Assembly: GCF_022605725.1 (NCBI RefSeq)
Contig: NC_065554.1
Location: 30,399,100-30,463,099 of the forward strand
Length of the DNA: 64,000 bases
Reading direction: 5' to 3'
Source: Anthonomus grandis grandis
Taxonomy: Eukaryota > Arthropoda > Insecta > Coleoptera > Curculionidae
The notes beneath the pieces were generated by a model. It was not told where the DNA came from and made no database searches. It saw only the letters and a program-made list of their open reading frames with translations. Below are positions 61,201 through 62,983 of this stretch, piece after piece. The position numbers were made by a program, and so were the translations under genes. Numbering within the stretch: the stretch's first letter is position 1; each line of letters begins with the position of its first letter.

Positions 61201-62596
61201 AATATGTATCAGATATTTAATTTACTAACACTGTTTATTTAAATGTGATATAATTTTATGTATAAATATTTTGAATAAAAACAGCGTTATTAGATTAAAT
61301 AATATAGACGAAAAACAGTGATTTTTCAGAAAAATTTCAGCATATATTTGAGGAGTAGTAATCGAGTTCAAAAGTTAGACAGGTAAATCCCGTGCCGAAA
61401 TGTTCTCCCTTTTGTAAACTTGGAGATTCCTTAGTGATGCAAGGCTTCTGGTCATGCATAAGGTGATTTTTAGTACAAATTATTATTAAAATTTTTCTAC
61501 TGTTTAAAATACTTTACAGTTAGCTTAACTTTATTGTTTTTAAATGTTTCCAAGCCTACTTATTATAACCATAACAATATAAATTATGCCCAAATAAAAT
61601 CATTCTTTGGACTTTTTCAAGATTTCTTTCTCTACTTTACCTCATAAAACCTAAATTTAAGCAATTCCTCTAAAATATCAACAATTTTTTAATTTAATTA
61701 ATGTTAGTTTTCTTTCTTTTTCAGCGGAAACGTGTAAACTTTAGCGACCCGTGCACCACGTCCAAAAAAGTGTTCCTTAAAGAAGATCCGCCGGTACGTC
61801 CGACGACGATCTTCACCAGCGACGACATCGACAAAAAGTTCATGGAACTGATGGGCATGGAAGACCCCGATCTCGAGGACACGAACATTTTAGACGAATC
61901 CGACATCATCATTACGATAGACGACCCGCCCATCTATCCGGAATTGATGAATTGCGAGGAGGACCTCTTGGTCCTGGGGAATCTGTGGCTCTCTGAAGAC
62001 AAGCTGATCGACGAGACGATCTTGACGGTGGGCGATTTGGCCAGACAAACCGAGAAGAGTTTGGCGAAACTGTCGCCGAGTAGACCGATGGCGCTGCACG
62101 TTTTCAAACTGCTACAAAACTACCACCAGGAGGTGCAGAAATGTGGTAAAAACATCTTCGGTCGGCCCGCACGCGCTAAGGTGCGCCATTTGCTGGATAA
62201 TTTGCCGGTAAATGGCGAGTCTAAACGTGCGGAGGACGAGTCAGAGGTTCCGGTGGATGTGCGGACCGAGTTGCGGCGGGTTTTGGAAAAAGCCAAGAGT
62301 GAGGTAAGGAAAGATTTCCGATTAACCGTTTCGATACCATTATTTCGTAAAATCCTGTATATATTTTTATTTATTTTTTTCAGAATATAACTTTAGATAG
62401 TATCTCCCCCATCATCCTAGACATCATAGGCGAAAAGTCATTAGCAAACCTGCTAATCCAGATTATCGAAAACGATAACGAGGAACTCTCGCAGTGTTTC
62501 AGACTGATATGGAGCAAGTTGGTATCGCGGCTGTCGCCTACGCAGCTGATGCAATTAACACACGAGTGTCAGCTGCAAATCCCCCTTAAAGAATAA
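3828..62596 (+). CDS. Rif1: Rif1, telomere-associated/replication-timing PP1 adaptor (16 coding exons, 1985 aa)
   Basis: Rif1 recruits protein phosphatase 1 to chromatin to oppose DDK at replication origins, sets late replication timing and influences end joining. Sixteen exons join with matching phases to 5958 nt. Residues 1 to about 770 are helical, HEAT-repeat-like, including PHWHKLWMFLIRLLG near 218. Residues 878-906 match the conserved family block that starts LTEHQK and includes REDIPALYQDL. Residues about 950-1640 are charged and low complexity, with AT-hook-like RGRKP (1033-1037), RRRGRKS (about 1122) and a run of eight Ser. SILK (1703-1706) and RVNF (1725-1728) are the PP1-docking pair in the order seen in animal Rif1. 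The C-terminus ends at TAA 62594-62596. The length lies between my recollection of fly and vertebrate proteins. Large introns are filled with transposons and satellite. An additional in-phase exon could have been missed. Starting at the second in-frame Met (3846) is possible. Confidence 0.93.
4306..4526 (+). CDS. Rif1: Rif1 exon 2
   Basis: Acceptor TTTATTTTAG, donor GTAAGT at 4527 (the G of the GAG codon is supplied by the next exon). Residues 136-209 (last codon split), helical repeat region. Confidence 0.9.
4596..4791 (+). CDS. Rif1: Rif1 exon 3
   Basis: Acceptor TTTTTAAG, donor GTAAAT. Contains the conserved aromatic patch PHWHKLWMF in the N-terminal Rif1 domain. Confidence 0.9.
4860..5160 (+). 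CDS. Rif1: Rif1 exon 4
   Basis: Acceptor TTATTGTAG, donor GTAAGT at 5161. The codon split G|GG joins exactly to exon 5 across a 10.8-kb satellite-filled intron. Confidence 0.88.
5195..6200 (-). pseudogene. Decayed LINE RT fragment, minus strand
   Basis: On the minus strand, 5770-5810 encodes the RT motif GVPQGSNLGP, about 5985-6045 encodes a decayed motif A context, and 6085-6125 encodes QQHGFLSNRST, the finger-region motif. The order along the minus strand is correct for one RT. The lower end carries a (CAA)n run at 5200-5218, which is a (TTG)n tail on the minus strand, so this is the 3' end of the element. Frames are broken by several stops. It directly abuts the satellite. Confidence 0.75.
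8018..11427. repeat. Higher-order repeat block A (19 monomers)
   Basis: The series of diagnostic monomer variants in this block recurs in the same order in block B at an offset of 3423 bp, which is 19 monomers. Examples: the GTAAAAAAAATTTATTC variant (8362 and 11785), GATCATATCT (9309 and 12732), GACACAAAATG (9661 and 13084), CTTCTTCTAATGAAATC (10802 and 14226). Confidence 0.88.
11441..14851. repeat. Higher-order repeat block B (19 monomers), tandem copy of block A
   Basis: Matches block A nearly base for base. The only difference noticed is one extra T in a T-run near 13360, which changes the offset from 3423 to 3424. Similarity drops to ordinary monomer level after about 14851. Confidence 0.88.
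15989..16161 (+). CDS. Rif1: Rif1 exon 5
   Basis: Acceptor CTATTTTTTAG, donor GTAAGT. First exon after the satellite; phase matches exon 4. Residues 375-432. Confidence 0.9.
16223..16333 (+). CDS. Rif1: Rif1 exon 6
   Basis: 111 nt, phase 0 at both ends, acceptor TTGTTTTAG, donor GTATAA. Residues 433-469. Confidence 0.88.
16388..16533 (+). CDS. Rif1: Rif1 exon 7
   Basis: Preceded by a 54-nt intron. Acceptor TTTTATAG, donor GTAAGT. Residues 470-518. Confidence 0.9.
16590..16842 (+). CDS. Rif1: Rif1 exon 8
   Basis: Preceded by a 56-nt intron. Acceptor CTTATTTTAG, donor GTATAT. Residues 518-602. Confidence 0.9.
16843..17119. other. Start of Rif1 intron 8, nothing recognised
   Basis: AT-rich, no ORF or repeat identified on either strand. 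Confidence 0.5.
17120..17430 (+). pseudogene. Short LINE RT fragment, plus strand
   Basis: Encodes WLDNNKLTLNVDKTKYILF, the RT palm/thumb motif that follows the YADD box in Jockey-type LINEs, then degenerates with stops. It faces the neighbouring minus-strand LINE. Confidence 0.65.
18561..21755 (-). mobile_element. pogo-family DNA transposon (3195 bp) with TIRs and TA duplication
   Basis: Ends are inverted copies of GGGTCAAGTGGGGTAATTG, flanked by TA at 18559-18560 and 21756-21757. The interior carries a pogo-like transposase on the minus strand. Both ends contain many extra copies of GGGGTAATTGTAAAT-like motifs, probably transposase binding sites. It is inserted in a LINE, whose RT reading resumes on both sides. 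Confidence 0.9.
19092..21309 (-). pseudogene. pogo transposase with Psq HTH, nearly intact but broken
   Basis: Starts MPRKYTKKR at 21309. A Pipsqueak-type helix-turn-helix (residues about 14-55) is followed by a CENP-B-like region and a DDE/DDD catalytic core with NTDESGF (about 20790) and MYDGHSSH (about 20375); a third Asp is likely in LLDKCVFG. A 54-nt intron (20715-20662, GTAAGT...TTTTAG) keeps the frame. The tail is Lys-rich and acidic. Lesions seen: a one-base loss in an A-run near 20990, a TAA at 20393-20395 just before MYDG, a frameshift near 19640, and a TAA near 19276, after which about 60 further codons remain open to 19092. Too few lesions for an ancient copy, but non-functional. 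Confidence 0.85.
22511..23264. other. End of Rif1 intron 8, nothing recognised
   Basis: AT-rich with no coherent ORF. Ends in the acceptor TTAATTTTTTCCAG of exon 9. Confidence 0.5.
23265..23451 (+). CDS. Rif1: Rif1 exon 9
   Basis: Acceptor TTTTTTCCAG, donor GTAAGT at 23452. Residues 603-665, helical. Confidence 0.9.
23507..24370 (+). CDS. Rif1: Rif1 exon 10, includes the conserved LTEHQK block
   Basis: Acceptor GTTTTTTAG after a 55-nt intron, donor GTAAGT at 24371. Residues 665-953: the end of the helical domain, then LTEHQK...DIPALYQDL at about 24148-24225, the strongest family signature in the gene. GC content is clearly above the flanking introns. Confidence 0.95.
24371..24610. other. 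Start of Rif1 intron 10, nothing recognised
   Basis: AT-rich sequence up to a CAGGGTGTCTACTATAAAAA end at 24611. Confidence 0.5.
24611..25372 (-). pseudogene. mariner-like transposon 3' part, minus strand
   Basis: The minus-strand frame near 25370-25178 encodes WIGRYGPVRWPPRSPDL followed by TPLDFYVWG, the C-terminal catalytic signature (last Asp) of a widespread insect mariner-like family. Only the C-terminal third is present. The left end CAGGGTGTCTACT, after TA, looks like a terminal repeat. The other end is lost at the junction with the Tc1 copy near 25372. Confidence 0.75.
25373..26510 (+). pseudogene. Tc1-like transposon with DD34E transposase lacking the catalytic Glu
   Basis: The plus-strand frame encodes GRPKKTTSR (GRPR-like motif), an HTH region, FSDESKF (first Asp), the conserved block GGGSVMVWGCFS, QHDNDPKHAS (second Asp) and WPSQSPDLN. 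The usual PIENL, holding the catalytic Glu, is missing, and WDYIDRHI follows in another frame, consistent with a 14-nt deletion at about 26055. The C-terminus runs to about 26236. The 3' end CTTTTGGCCATCAGTG abuts TA at 26511-26512. The 5' end and N-terminal HTH are truncated. Confidence 0.88.
26511..26804. other. Intronic sequence, weak tRNA-like B-box motif only
   Basis: Contains GAGTTCAAACC near 26779, similar to a pol III B box, next to sequence that fits no mariner frame. Too little to call a SINE. Confidence 0.3.
26805..27045 (-). pseudogene. mariner (Mos1-like) transposase fragment, minus strand
   Basis: The minus strand encodes ESPRIKKSK, then, after a frameshift, MLIVFFDIYGIVMTEWVPEG and QTVNQTYYLSVLATLRERV, the central mariner block between the first and second catalytic Asp. 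It ends at KKRPEF near 26805, before the second Asp. The N- and C-termini are absent. Confidence 0.8.
27305..28822 (+). pseudogene. 5'-truncated LINE with RT ORF
   Basis: The frame 27305-28522 (405 aa) starts in non-LINE sequence and becomes RT at about 27335: FLDLAKAFDTVPH, GIPQGTVLGPILF, SYADDTAVTF (YADD at 27689-27700), LKLSLN-type thumb, YLGIYIDKHLKWD. The C-terminus ends KKLLTVN. The 3' UTR closes with a (GATT)n tail at 28799-28816, only about 20 bp from the exon 11 acceptor. A typical 5'-truncated insertion, young enough to keep its RT frame open. Closely related in sequence to the LINE at 38846-43230. Confidence 0.85.
28838..29981 (+). CDS. Rif1: Rif1 exon 11, basic disordered region
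   Basis: Acceptor TTGTTTTAG, donor GTACGG at 29982. Residues 953-1334: Lys/Glu/Ser-rich, predicted disordered, with AT-hook-like KRGRKPK (about 29074-29094) and KRRRGRKS. Several SP/TP sites could be kinase targets. Confidence 0.9.
30057..32640 (-). pseudogene. Decayed LINE, minus strand, with endonuclease and RT remnants
   Basis: The (ATCA)n at 30057-30067 is the 3' tail of a minus-strand element. Going upstream on the minus strand: C-terminal frame 30563-30345; a frame 31015-30545 in which GVPQGS jumps directly to FADETSF, so part of the palm is deleted; the RT fingers frame 31334-31053 (AIIIPLHKGGDKEQ, NYRPIALLS, HQFGFLSNKC); a linker frame 32005-31658; then endonuclease-like sequence with stops to about 32640. 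Motif A is absent. Non-functional. Confidence 0.78.
32925..33879 (-). pseudogene. Decayed Tc1-like transposon, minus strand
   Basis: The left end CAGTCGGGAGAAAAATTATT follows TA at 32923-32924. The minus strand encodes, with several stops, a basic N-terminal stretch with a GRESKSKLT region (33892-33701), VKHEGGSVLLWGCMS, GQVHFIDGIMDR and SPDVNPIEHLWSELK, the last holding the catalytic Glu context of a DD34E enzyme. The right terminal repeat is not seen; it is probably cut by the neighbouring Tc1 end. Confidence 0.78.
33880..34563 (+). pseudogene. Tc1-like transposon 5' end: TIR and N-terminal HTH
   Basis: CACTCGCCGGCACAAAATTC after TA (33878-33879) is a Tc1-type terminus. The frame 34374-34562 begins MVLTLADVGRIVALIEDGRS and encodes a paired-like helix-turn-helix ending FTRRQGSGRRRMTT (GRPR-like motif). 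The catalytic domain is missing after 34562. Confidence 0.8.
34564..34880 (-). pseudogene. BED-type zinc-finger fragment, probably hAT transposon-derived
   Basis: The minus strand encodes AICKVCEKEF (CxxC) followed about 20 residues later by a His (KKFHPEF), resembling a BED zinc finger. An upstream exon-like piece (VYDNYGNTK) is joined through a possible intron with a GTAAGG donor near 34818. Only the DNA-binding part is present. The hAT origin is inference. Confidence 0.4.
34881..35708. other. Intronic sequence, nothing recognised
   Basis: No ORF with recognisable similarity. An (AAT)n microsatellite lies near 35550. Confidence 0.45.
35709..35751 (+). ncRNA. Hammerhead-ribozyme-like motif, copy 1
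   Basis: CTGATGA at 35715-35721, then a 6-bp helix GGACAC/GTGTCC with a CGCT loop (35723-35738), GAAA at 35739-35742, a one-pair helix III (C43/G46) and a GTC cleavage triplet ending at 35748. Helix I is weak (two pairs) because of one extra C, so activity is doubtful. Such minimal type I hammerheads are known from Penelope-like elements. The flanks resemble copy 2. Confidence 0.55.
36135..36622 (+). CDS. Rif1: Rif1 exon 12, acidic region
   Basis: Acceptor GTATTTTCAG, donor GTAAGG at 36623. Residues 1334-1497, Glu/Asp/Ser/Thr-rich and disordered. Confidence 0.88.
36730..38040. repeat. Degenerate tandem repeat, period roughly 140-180 bp
   Basis: Recurrent phrases: TTCTTACAGGCACTCCTGGAAT-like at 36762, 37192, 37332, 37492, 37657, 37832 and 37972; TAGTGAATGGATTTTAG-like; AAAATAGTCTTC-like. 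Units have diverged by substitutions and indels. No TE domain in it. Confidence 0.7.
38041..38845. other. Intronic sequence and probable 5' UTR of the downstream LINE
   Basis: AT-rich. The LINE 5' boundary cannot be placed exactly; it lies somewhere upstream of the ORF1 start at 38846. Confidence 0.45.
38846..39754 (+). pseudogene. LINE ORF1 with PHD-like zinc finger and coiled coil
   Basis: Starts MSSNNPVLADS. Residues about 17-45 hold CKHC...CISC...HPSC spacing, like a PHD/C1 finger. A coiled coil (residues about 85-160) and an RNA-binding-like block starting NIIINGIPY follow. One in-frame TAA at 39353-39355 interrupts it; the same frame then continues to 39752 (ADTVKRIANTL...KIYINDDLT). 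ORF1 proteins bind element RNA. Confidence 0.82.
39810..42732 (+). pseudogene. LINE ORF2: endonuclease plus reverse transcriptase
   Basis: Residues about 30-240 are an APE-type endonuclease (LLLNIRG, LLLTECHN, CYRSPNSN, LFLGDINLNN, SQTCIDHVF, DITDHLPI with the catalytic His). The RT follows: NYRPISVISNLGKVFEKCF, VFLDLTKAFDTVSH, GIPQGTVLGPLLF, SYADDTG (YADD 41913-41924), YLGVHIDKHLKWD. The open frame stops at 42500, but homologous C-terminal sequence (HKFYGKQ to NKRKFC) continues in another frame to 42732, so there is a one-base shift near 42478. Catalytic residues are intact. Confidence 0.9.
43231..43500. other. Intronic sequence, nothing recognised
   Basis: AT-rich with no coherent ORF. Confidence 0.4.
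43501..44345 (+). pseudogene. mariner-like (DUF4817-type) transposase relic
   Basis: Successive frames encode MTDMHFVYGLA (N-terminal HTH domain), TGTFQPRKPVKT, TSFRKIGLQLHGHH, the catalytic-region blocks NEANFSREAII and HIWADENPHAI, MYTRFLQDIPPGLLE, then RWIGRGGPRFWPPRLPD with MNPLD. All are in the order of this insect mariner-like family but with at least five frameshifts or stops. The same family contributes the fragment at 24611-25372. Confidence 0.82.
44346..45240. other. Intronic sequence, one weak minus-strand ORF tail
   Basis: The minus strand 44825-44690 reads as a 45-codon open tail (NQKNMEDVQKIIQYIPEDK) of an unrecognised ORF. No more of it was found. Confidence 0.35.
45240..45545 (+). 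pseudogene. Short LINE RT N-terminal fragment
   Basis: Encodes FSINELNK, then after a shift SPGMDDISYFIFTYLP and ILLNIYNKI, the region just before RT fingers in Jockey/R1-type ORF2. It stops abruptly where the hammerhead-bearing sequence begins. Confidence 0.6.
45601..45642 (-). ncRNA. Minimal type I hammerhead ribozyme motif, copy 3 (complete)
   Basis: Minus strand 5' to 3': GAGU (helix I), CUGAUGA, U, GGCAAG-AACA-CUUGCC (6-bp helix II), GAAA, U-GC-A (one-pair helix III), UC cleavage site, ACUC (pairs with GAGU, 4 bp). All conserved core bases are present and every helix pairs. The very short helix III is the form known from Penelope-like elements. No PLE ORF is nearby, so it is a solo end or a non-autonomous copy. 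Confidence 0.7.
45643..45989. other. Intronic sequence between hammerhead and P-like element
   Basis: No ORF. Possibly the remainder of the hammerhead-bearing repeat. Confidence 0.35.
46264..46437. mobile_element. 174-bp MITE with TA duplication, nested in the P-like element
   Basis: Ends CCGGGTGATACAGGAAAAAG and its near-perfect inverse (CTTTTTCCTGTGTCATCCGG). About 48 bp pair at each end, including the AACTTTTTTATTTTT stretch. TA on both sides (46262-46263, 46438-46439) suggests mobilisation by a Tc1/mariner-type enzyme. Confidence 0.88.
46593..48709 (-). pseudogene. P-element/THAP9-like transposase, internally deleted
   Basis: Exon A (48709-48624) starts MPYTCAFRGC and exon B begins at 48431 after a GTAAGT...TTTCAG intron. 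Together they form a C2CH THAP DNA-binding domain: Cys5, Cys10, LAAC, CEYHF and NALPTLFP. A Ser/Pro linker reads from about 47480 to 47330. The C-terminal part (about 47325-46593) contains DCIENFFGAVRQQ and FRYVCGYIMKRALE, the P/THAP9 C-terminal signature. The RNase H-like catalytic centre is not found between them, so this copy is non-autonomous. Confidence 0.82.
47771..47842. repeat. Short compound inverted repeat
   Basis: CCATTTTATAACAAG/CTTGTTATAAAATGG around an inner and outer CCCAGACAAG/CTTGTCTGGG pair. Would form a strong hairpin. Lies within the P-like element. Confidence 0.6.
49046..49484 (+). CDS. Rif1: Rif1 exon 13
   Basis: Acceptor CTTTGAAG, donor GTGAGT at 49485. Residues 1497-1643: disordered, many SP sites and an eight-Ser run encoded by TCGTCGAGTAGTAGTAGT. 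GC-rich against its surroundings. Confidence 0.88.
49540..50329. mobile_element. 790-bp foldback DNA element
   Basis: Left arm 49540-49675 and right arm 50195-50329 are inverted copies about 130 bp long with a few mismatches. Termini CAGAGTGTCCCATTTTCATG / CATGAAAATGGGACACCCTG. The inner arm includes a TTTGACAGCTGT palindrome. The interior is AT-rich with no ORF. No clear target duplication was found. Confidence 0.88.
50330..51040. other. Intronic sequence, no clear gene
   Basis: AT-rich. The minus strand may be upstream or downstream remnants of the transposase-like frame at 51042-51362, but nothing convincing reads through. Confidence 0.4.
51042..51362 (-). pseudogene. Fragment of an insect transposon-type ORF with CGGQNKN motif
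   Basis: A 106-aa frame with ICYSEQCGGQNKNKNIAKL, then HHKFFEQGPYGMRP and FIQEHWTDLI. The (D/E)xCGGQNKN and following HK(F/Y) blocks recur in a dispersed insect transposon ORF family whose name I cannot give with certainty. Flanks show no continuation. Confidence 0.5.
51363..51952. other. Intronic sequence, nothing recognised
   Basis: AT-rich, possible decayed minus-strand ORF pieces, none named. Confidence 0.4.
51953..52407. mobile_element. Inverted-repeat element carrying hammerhead motif, PLE-like
   Basis: Arms of about 78 bp, 51953-52031 and 52330-52407, are inverted: both read GTCCGAAACATGT, then TAATATTTTTT, AAATAAATTTAGTGGA, GAAATACCTTTAGTTACCCA outward. The right arm is preceded by a full hammerhead core; the left copy keeps only the GAAAC side. 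Interior about 300 bp without an ORF. Origin from a Penelope-like element is inference from the ribozyme type and arrangement. Confidence 0.7.
52305..52347 (+). ncRNA. Minimal type I hammerhead ribozyme motif, copy 2 (complete)
   Basis: AUCC (52305-52308), CUGAUGA (52309-52315), U, GGACAU-GUUAU-AUGUCC helix II (52317-52333), GAAA (52334-52337), C-AU-G one-pair helix III, UU cleavage site (52342-52343), GGAU pairing with AUCC. Core complete with four-pair helix I; cleavage triplet GUU is permitted (NUH). Confidence 0.68.
52408..53395. other. Intronic sequence, nothing recognised
   Basis: AT-rich, no supported gene or repeat. Confidence 0.4.
53396..53770. repeat. Diverged tandem duplication, two units of about 203 bp
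   Basis: TTTAAACCGGCACAATTTGT at 53415 and TTAAACCAGTACAGTTTGTT at 53614; both are followed by GTGGGAGGAGGT and ACTATC...TTTAAACCTGG. About 80 percent alike by eye. Confidence 0.65.
54160..54522 (+). promoter_or_regulatory. Possible promoter/5' UTR of a nested small gene
   Basis: Less AT-rich than its surroundings. TGACATTGACAGCTC near 54290 resembles the TGACAG/TTGACA repeats of the Rif1 promoter. Potential splice sites are present. Weak evidence. Confidence 0.25.
54523..54751 (+). CDS. Candidate small spliced ORF (34 aa) nested in Rif1 intron 13
   Basis: ATG AAA CTT AGC AAG, then GTGAGT donor at 54538. A strong pyrimidine tract ends in CTGCAG at 54661, then 30 codons 54662-54751 (AFDFPGKLLKAVELGPELEL... 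ending PSPDS) close with TAA. The splice signals are better than chance would suggest, and the second exon has raised GC. No family recognised. It could instead be an unrelated non-coding transcript, a dead exon of a captured gene, or chance. Confidence 0.3.
54752..56848. other. Rest of Rif1 intron 13, mostly nothing; decayed LINE C-terminus possible
   Basis: At 56030-56290 the plus strand gives scattered phrases (DHYLKLLSIREKM) resembling the C-terminal region of a LINE, with stops. The remainder shows no gene. It ends in the exon 14 acceptor TTCCGCAG. Confidence 0.4.
56849..57086 (+). CDS. Rif1: Rif1 exon 14, encodes the SILK PP1-docking motif
   Basis: Acceptor TATTGTTCCGCAG, donor GTAATA at 57087, phase 0 out. 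Residues 1643-1722: basic RRRK start, then PRSSILKRK with SILK at 57027-57038. In animal Rif1 this motif binds PP1 together with RVxF. Confidence 0.92.
57131..57223. repeat. Short inverted repeat near the exon 14 donor
   Basis: ATGTCCTATGGACGTCCA (57131-57148) and its inverse TGGATGTCCATAGGACAT (57206-57223), one mismatch, 57-bp spacer. Confidence 0.65.
57266..60860 (-). pseudogene. LINE, minus strand, nearly full ORF2 with MITE insertion
   Basis: The 3' end is near 57266 with ATTGTATTGAATTG-like tail (minus sense) and 3' UTR to 57796. The frame 59359-57797 is RT: NYRPISLLSNFLKIWEKC, VYMDFAKAFDTVSH, GVPQGTVLGPILF, CYADDTAV (YADD at 58665-58654), YLGLYIDQYLRW. Upstream on the minus strand are a linker (59945-59454) and an endonuclease (60790-60080: LVLSETFCLEE, CCYRPPSTN, IFIGDININ, SSCIDHIF, DITDHYLIG). 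A frameshift lies near 59460, and a palindromic MITE interrupts the RT at 59340-59185. ORF1 is absent, so it is 5' truncated. Confidence 0.87.
59185..59340. mobile_element. 156-bp near-perfect palindromic MITE with TA duplication
   Basis: Arms 59185-59237 and 59288-59340: AAGTCCAGTGCAACGATATA... and its inverse, two or three mismatches. The 50-bp centre itself holds CAAACAATGT/ACATTGTTTG. TA at 59183-59184 and 59341-59342. Removing it and one TA rejoins the LINE RT frame exactly between the WKNA and IPIF phrases, proving it is an insertion. Confidence 0.93.
60861..61007. other. Intronic sequence, nothing recognised
   Basis: A-run followed by AT-rich unique sequence. Confidence 0.4.
61008..61335. 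repeat. Diverged tandem duplication, offset about 215 bp
   Basis: GTTTGTTTATTTAGATTTGATATAATT at 61011 recurs as TGTTTATTTAAATGTGATATAATT at 61229. Both units continue through AAAAACAGYGYTATTAGATT and GACGAAAAACA. A further GACGAAAAACAATG lies between them. Confidence 0.65.
61336..61724. other. End of Rif1 intron 14, nothing recognised
   Basis: Unique AT-rich sequence, ending in a long pyrimidine tract and acceptor CTTTTTCAG. Confidence 0.5.
61725..62303 (+). CDS. Rif1: Rif1 exon 15, encodes the RVxF PP1-docking motif
   Basis: Starts CGG AAA CGT GTA AAC TTT: RKRVNFSDP, RVNF at 61731-61742, placing it 19 residues after SILK. Residues 1723-1915. Acidic segment, then helical C-terminal domain (LAKLSPSRPMALHVFKLL). 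Donor GTAAGG at 62304, phase 0. Confidence 0.94.
62384..62596 (+). CDS. Rif1: Rif1 exon 16, terminal exon
   Basis: Acceptor TTTATTTTTTTCAG. Residues 1916-1985 (ISPIILDIIGEKSLANLLIQ ... LQIPLKE), TAA at 62594-62596. Helical C-terminal domain thought to mediate DNA binding and oligomerisation in animal Rif1. Confidence 0.92.
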   Translation, partial: NITLDSISPIILDIIGEKSLANLLIQIIENDNEELSQCFRLIWSKLVSRLSPTQLMQLTHECQLQIPLKE

Positions 62597-62979
62597 ATTC
62601 CAGTTTTGTTAATTATTATTAATGATAATGTTACAGTTTGACTTGAACATTTTTATTATATTAGGCGACGTTTTTGCCGTTGGCACGATTTTTTGAGTTT
62701 TTATATCCAAGACTGTTTTGTTGTATTTGTTAAAAAAAAAATTCAAACTTTCATTGCCATGTTTCTTTATGTATATTTTAAAAATAGTGTATTTAGGTTA
62801 ATTTTTTTTTAATCATGATTAGATTTTAAATTATATGTACATTAAAGTATTGTATAAAATGCTTGCGCGGTTTTATTTCTTCTCGTCGTTTTTTAGGTGT
62901 TCAGAGTTTTAGAGTTCAAGTAGTGGTTCAGATTAAAATGTGAGTTTTAAAATATTGAAAACTAACAAGTTTAAATAAA
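62597..62979 (+). terminator. Rif1 3' UTR and polyadenylation region
   Basis: AATAAA at 62592-62597 overlaps the stop codon, too close to be the likely signal. ATTAAA at 62841-62846 is a better placed candidate, followed by GT-rich GCTTGCGCGG and TTTTTTAGGTGTTCAG. No other gene seen. Confidence 0.5.
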
Positions 62980-62983
62980 AATC

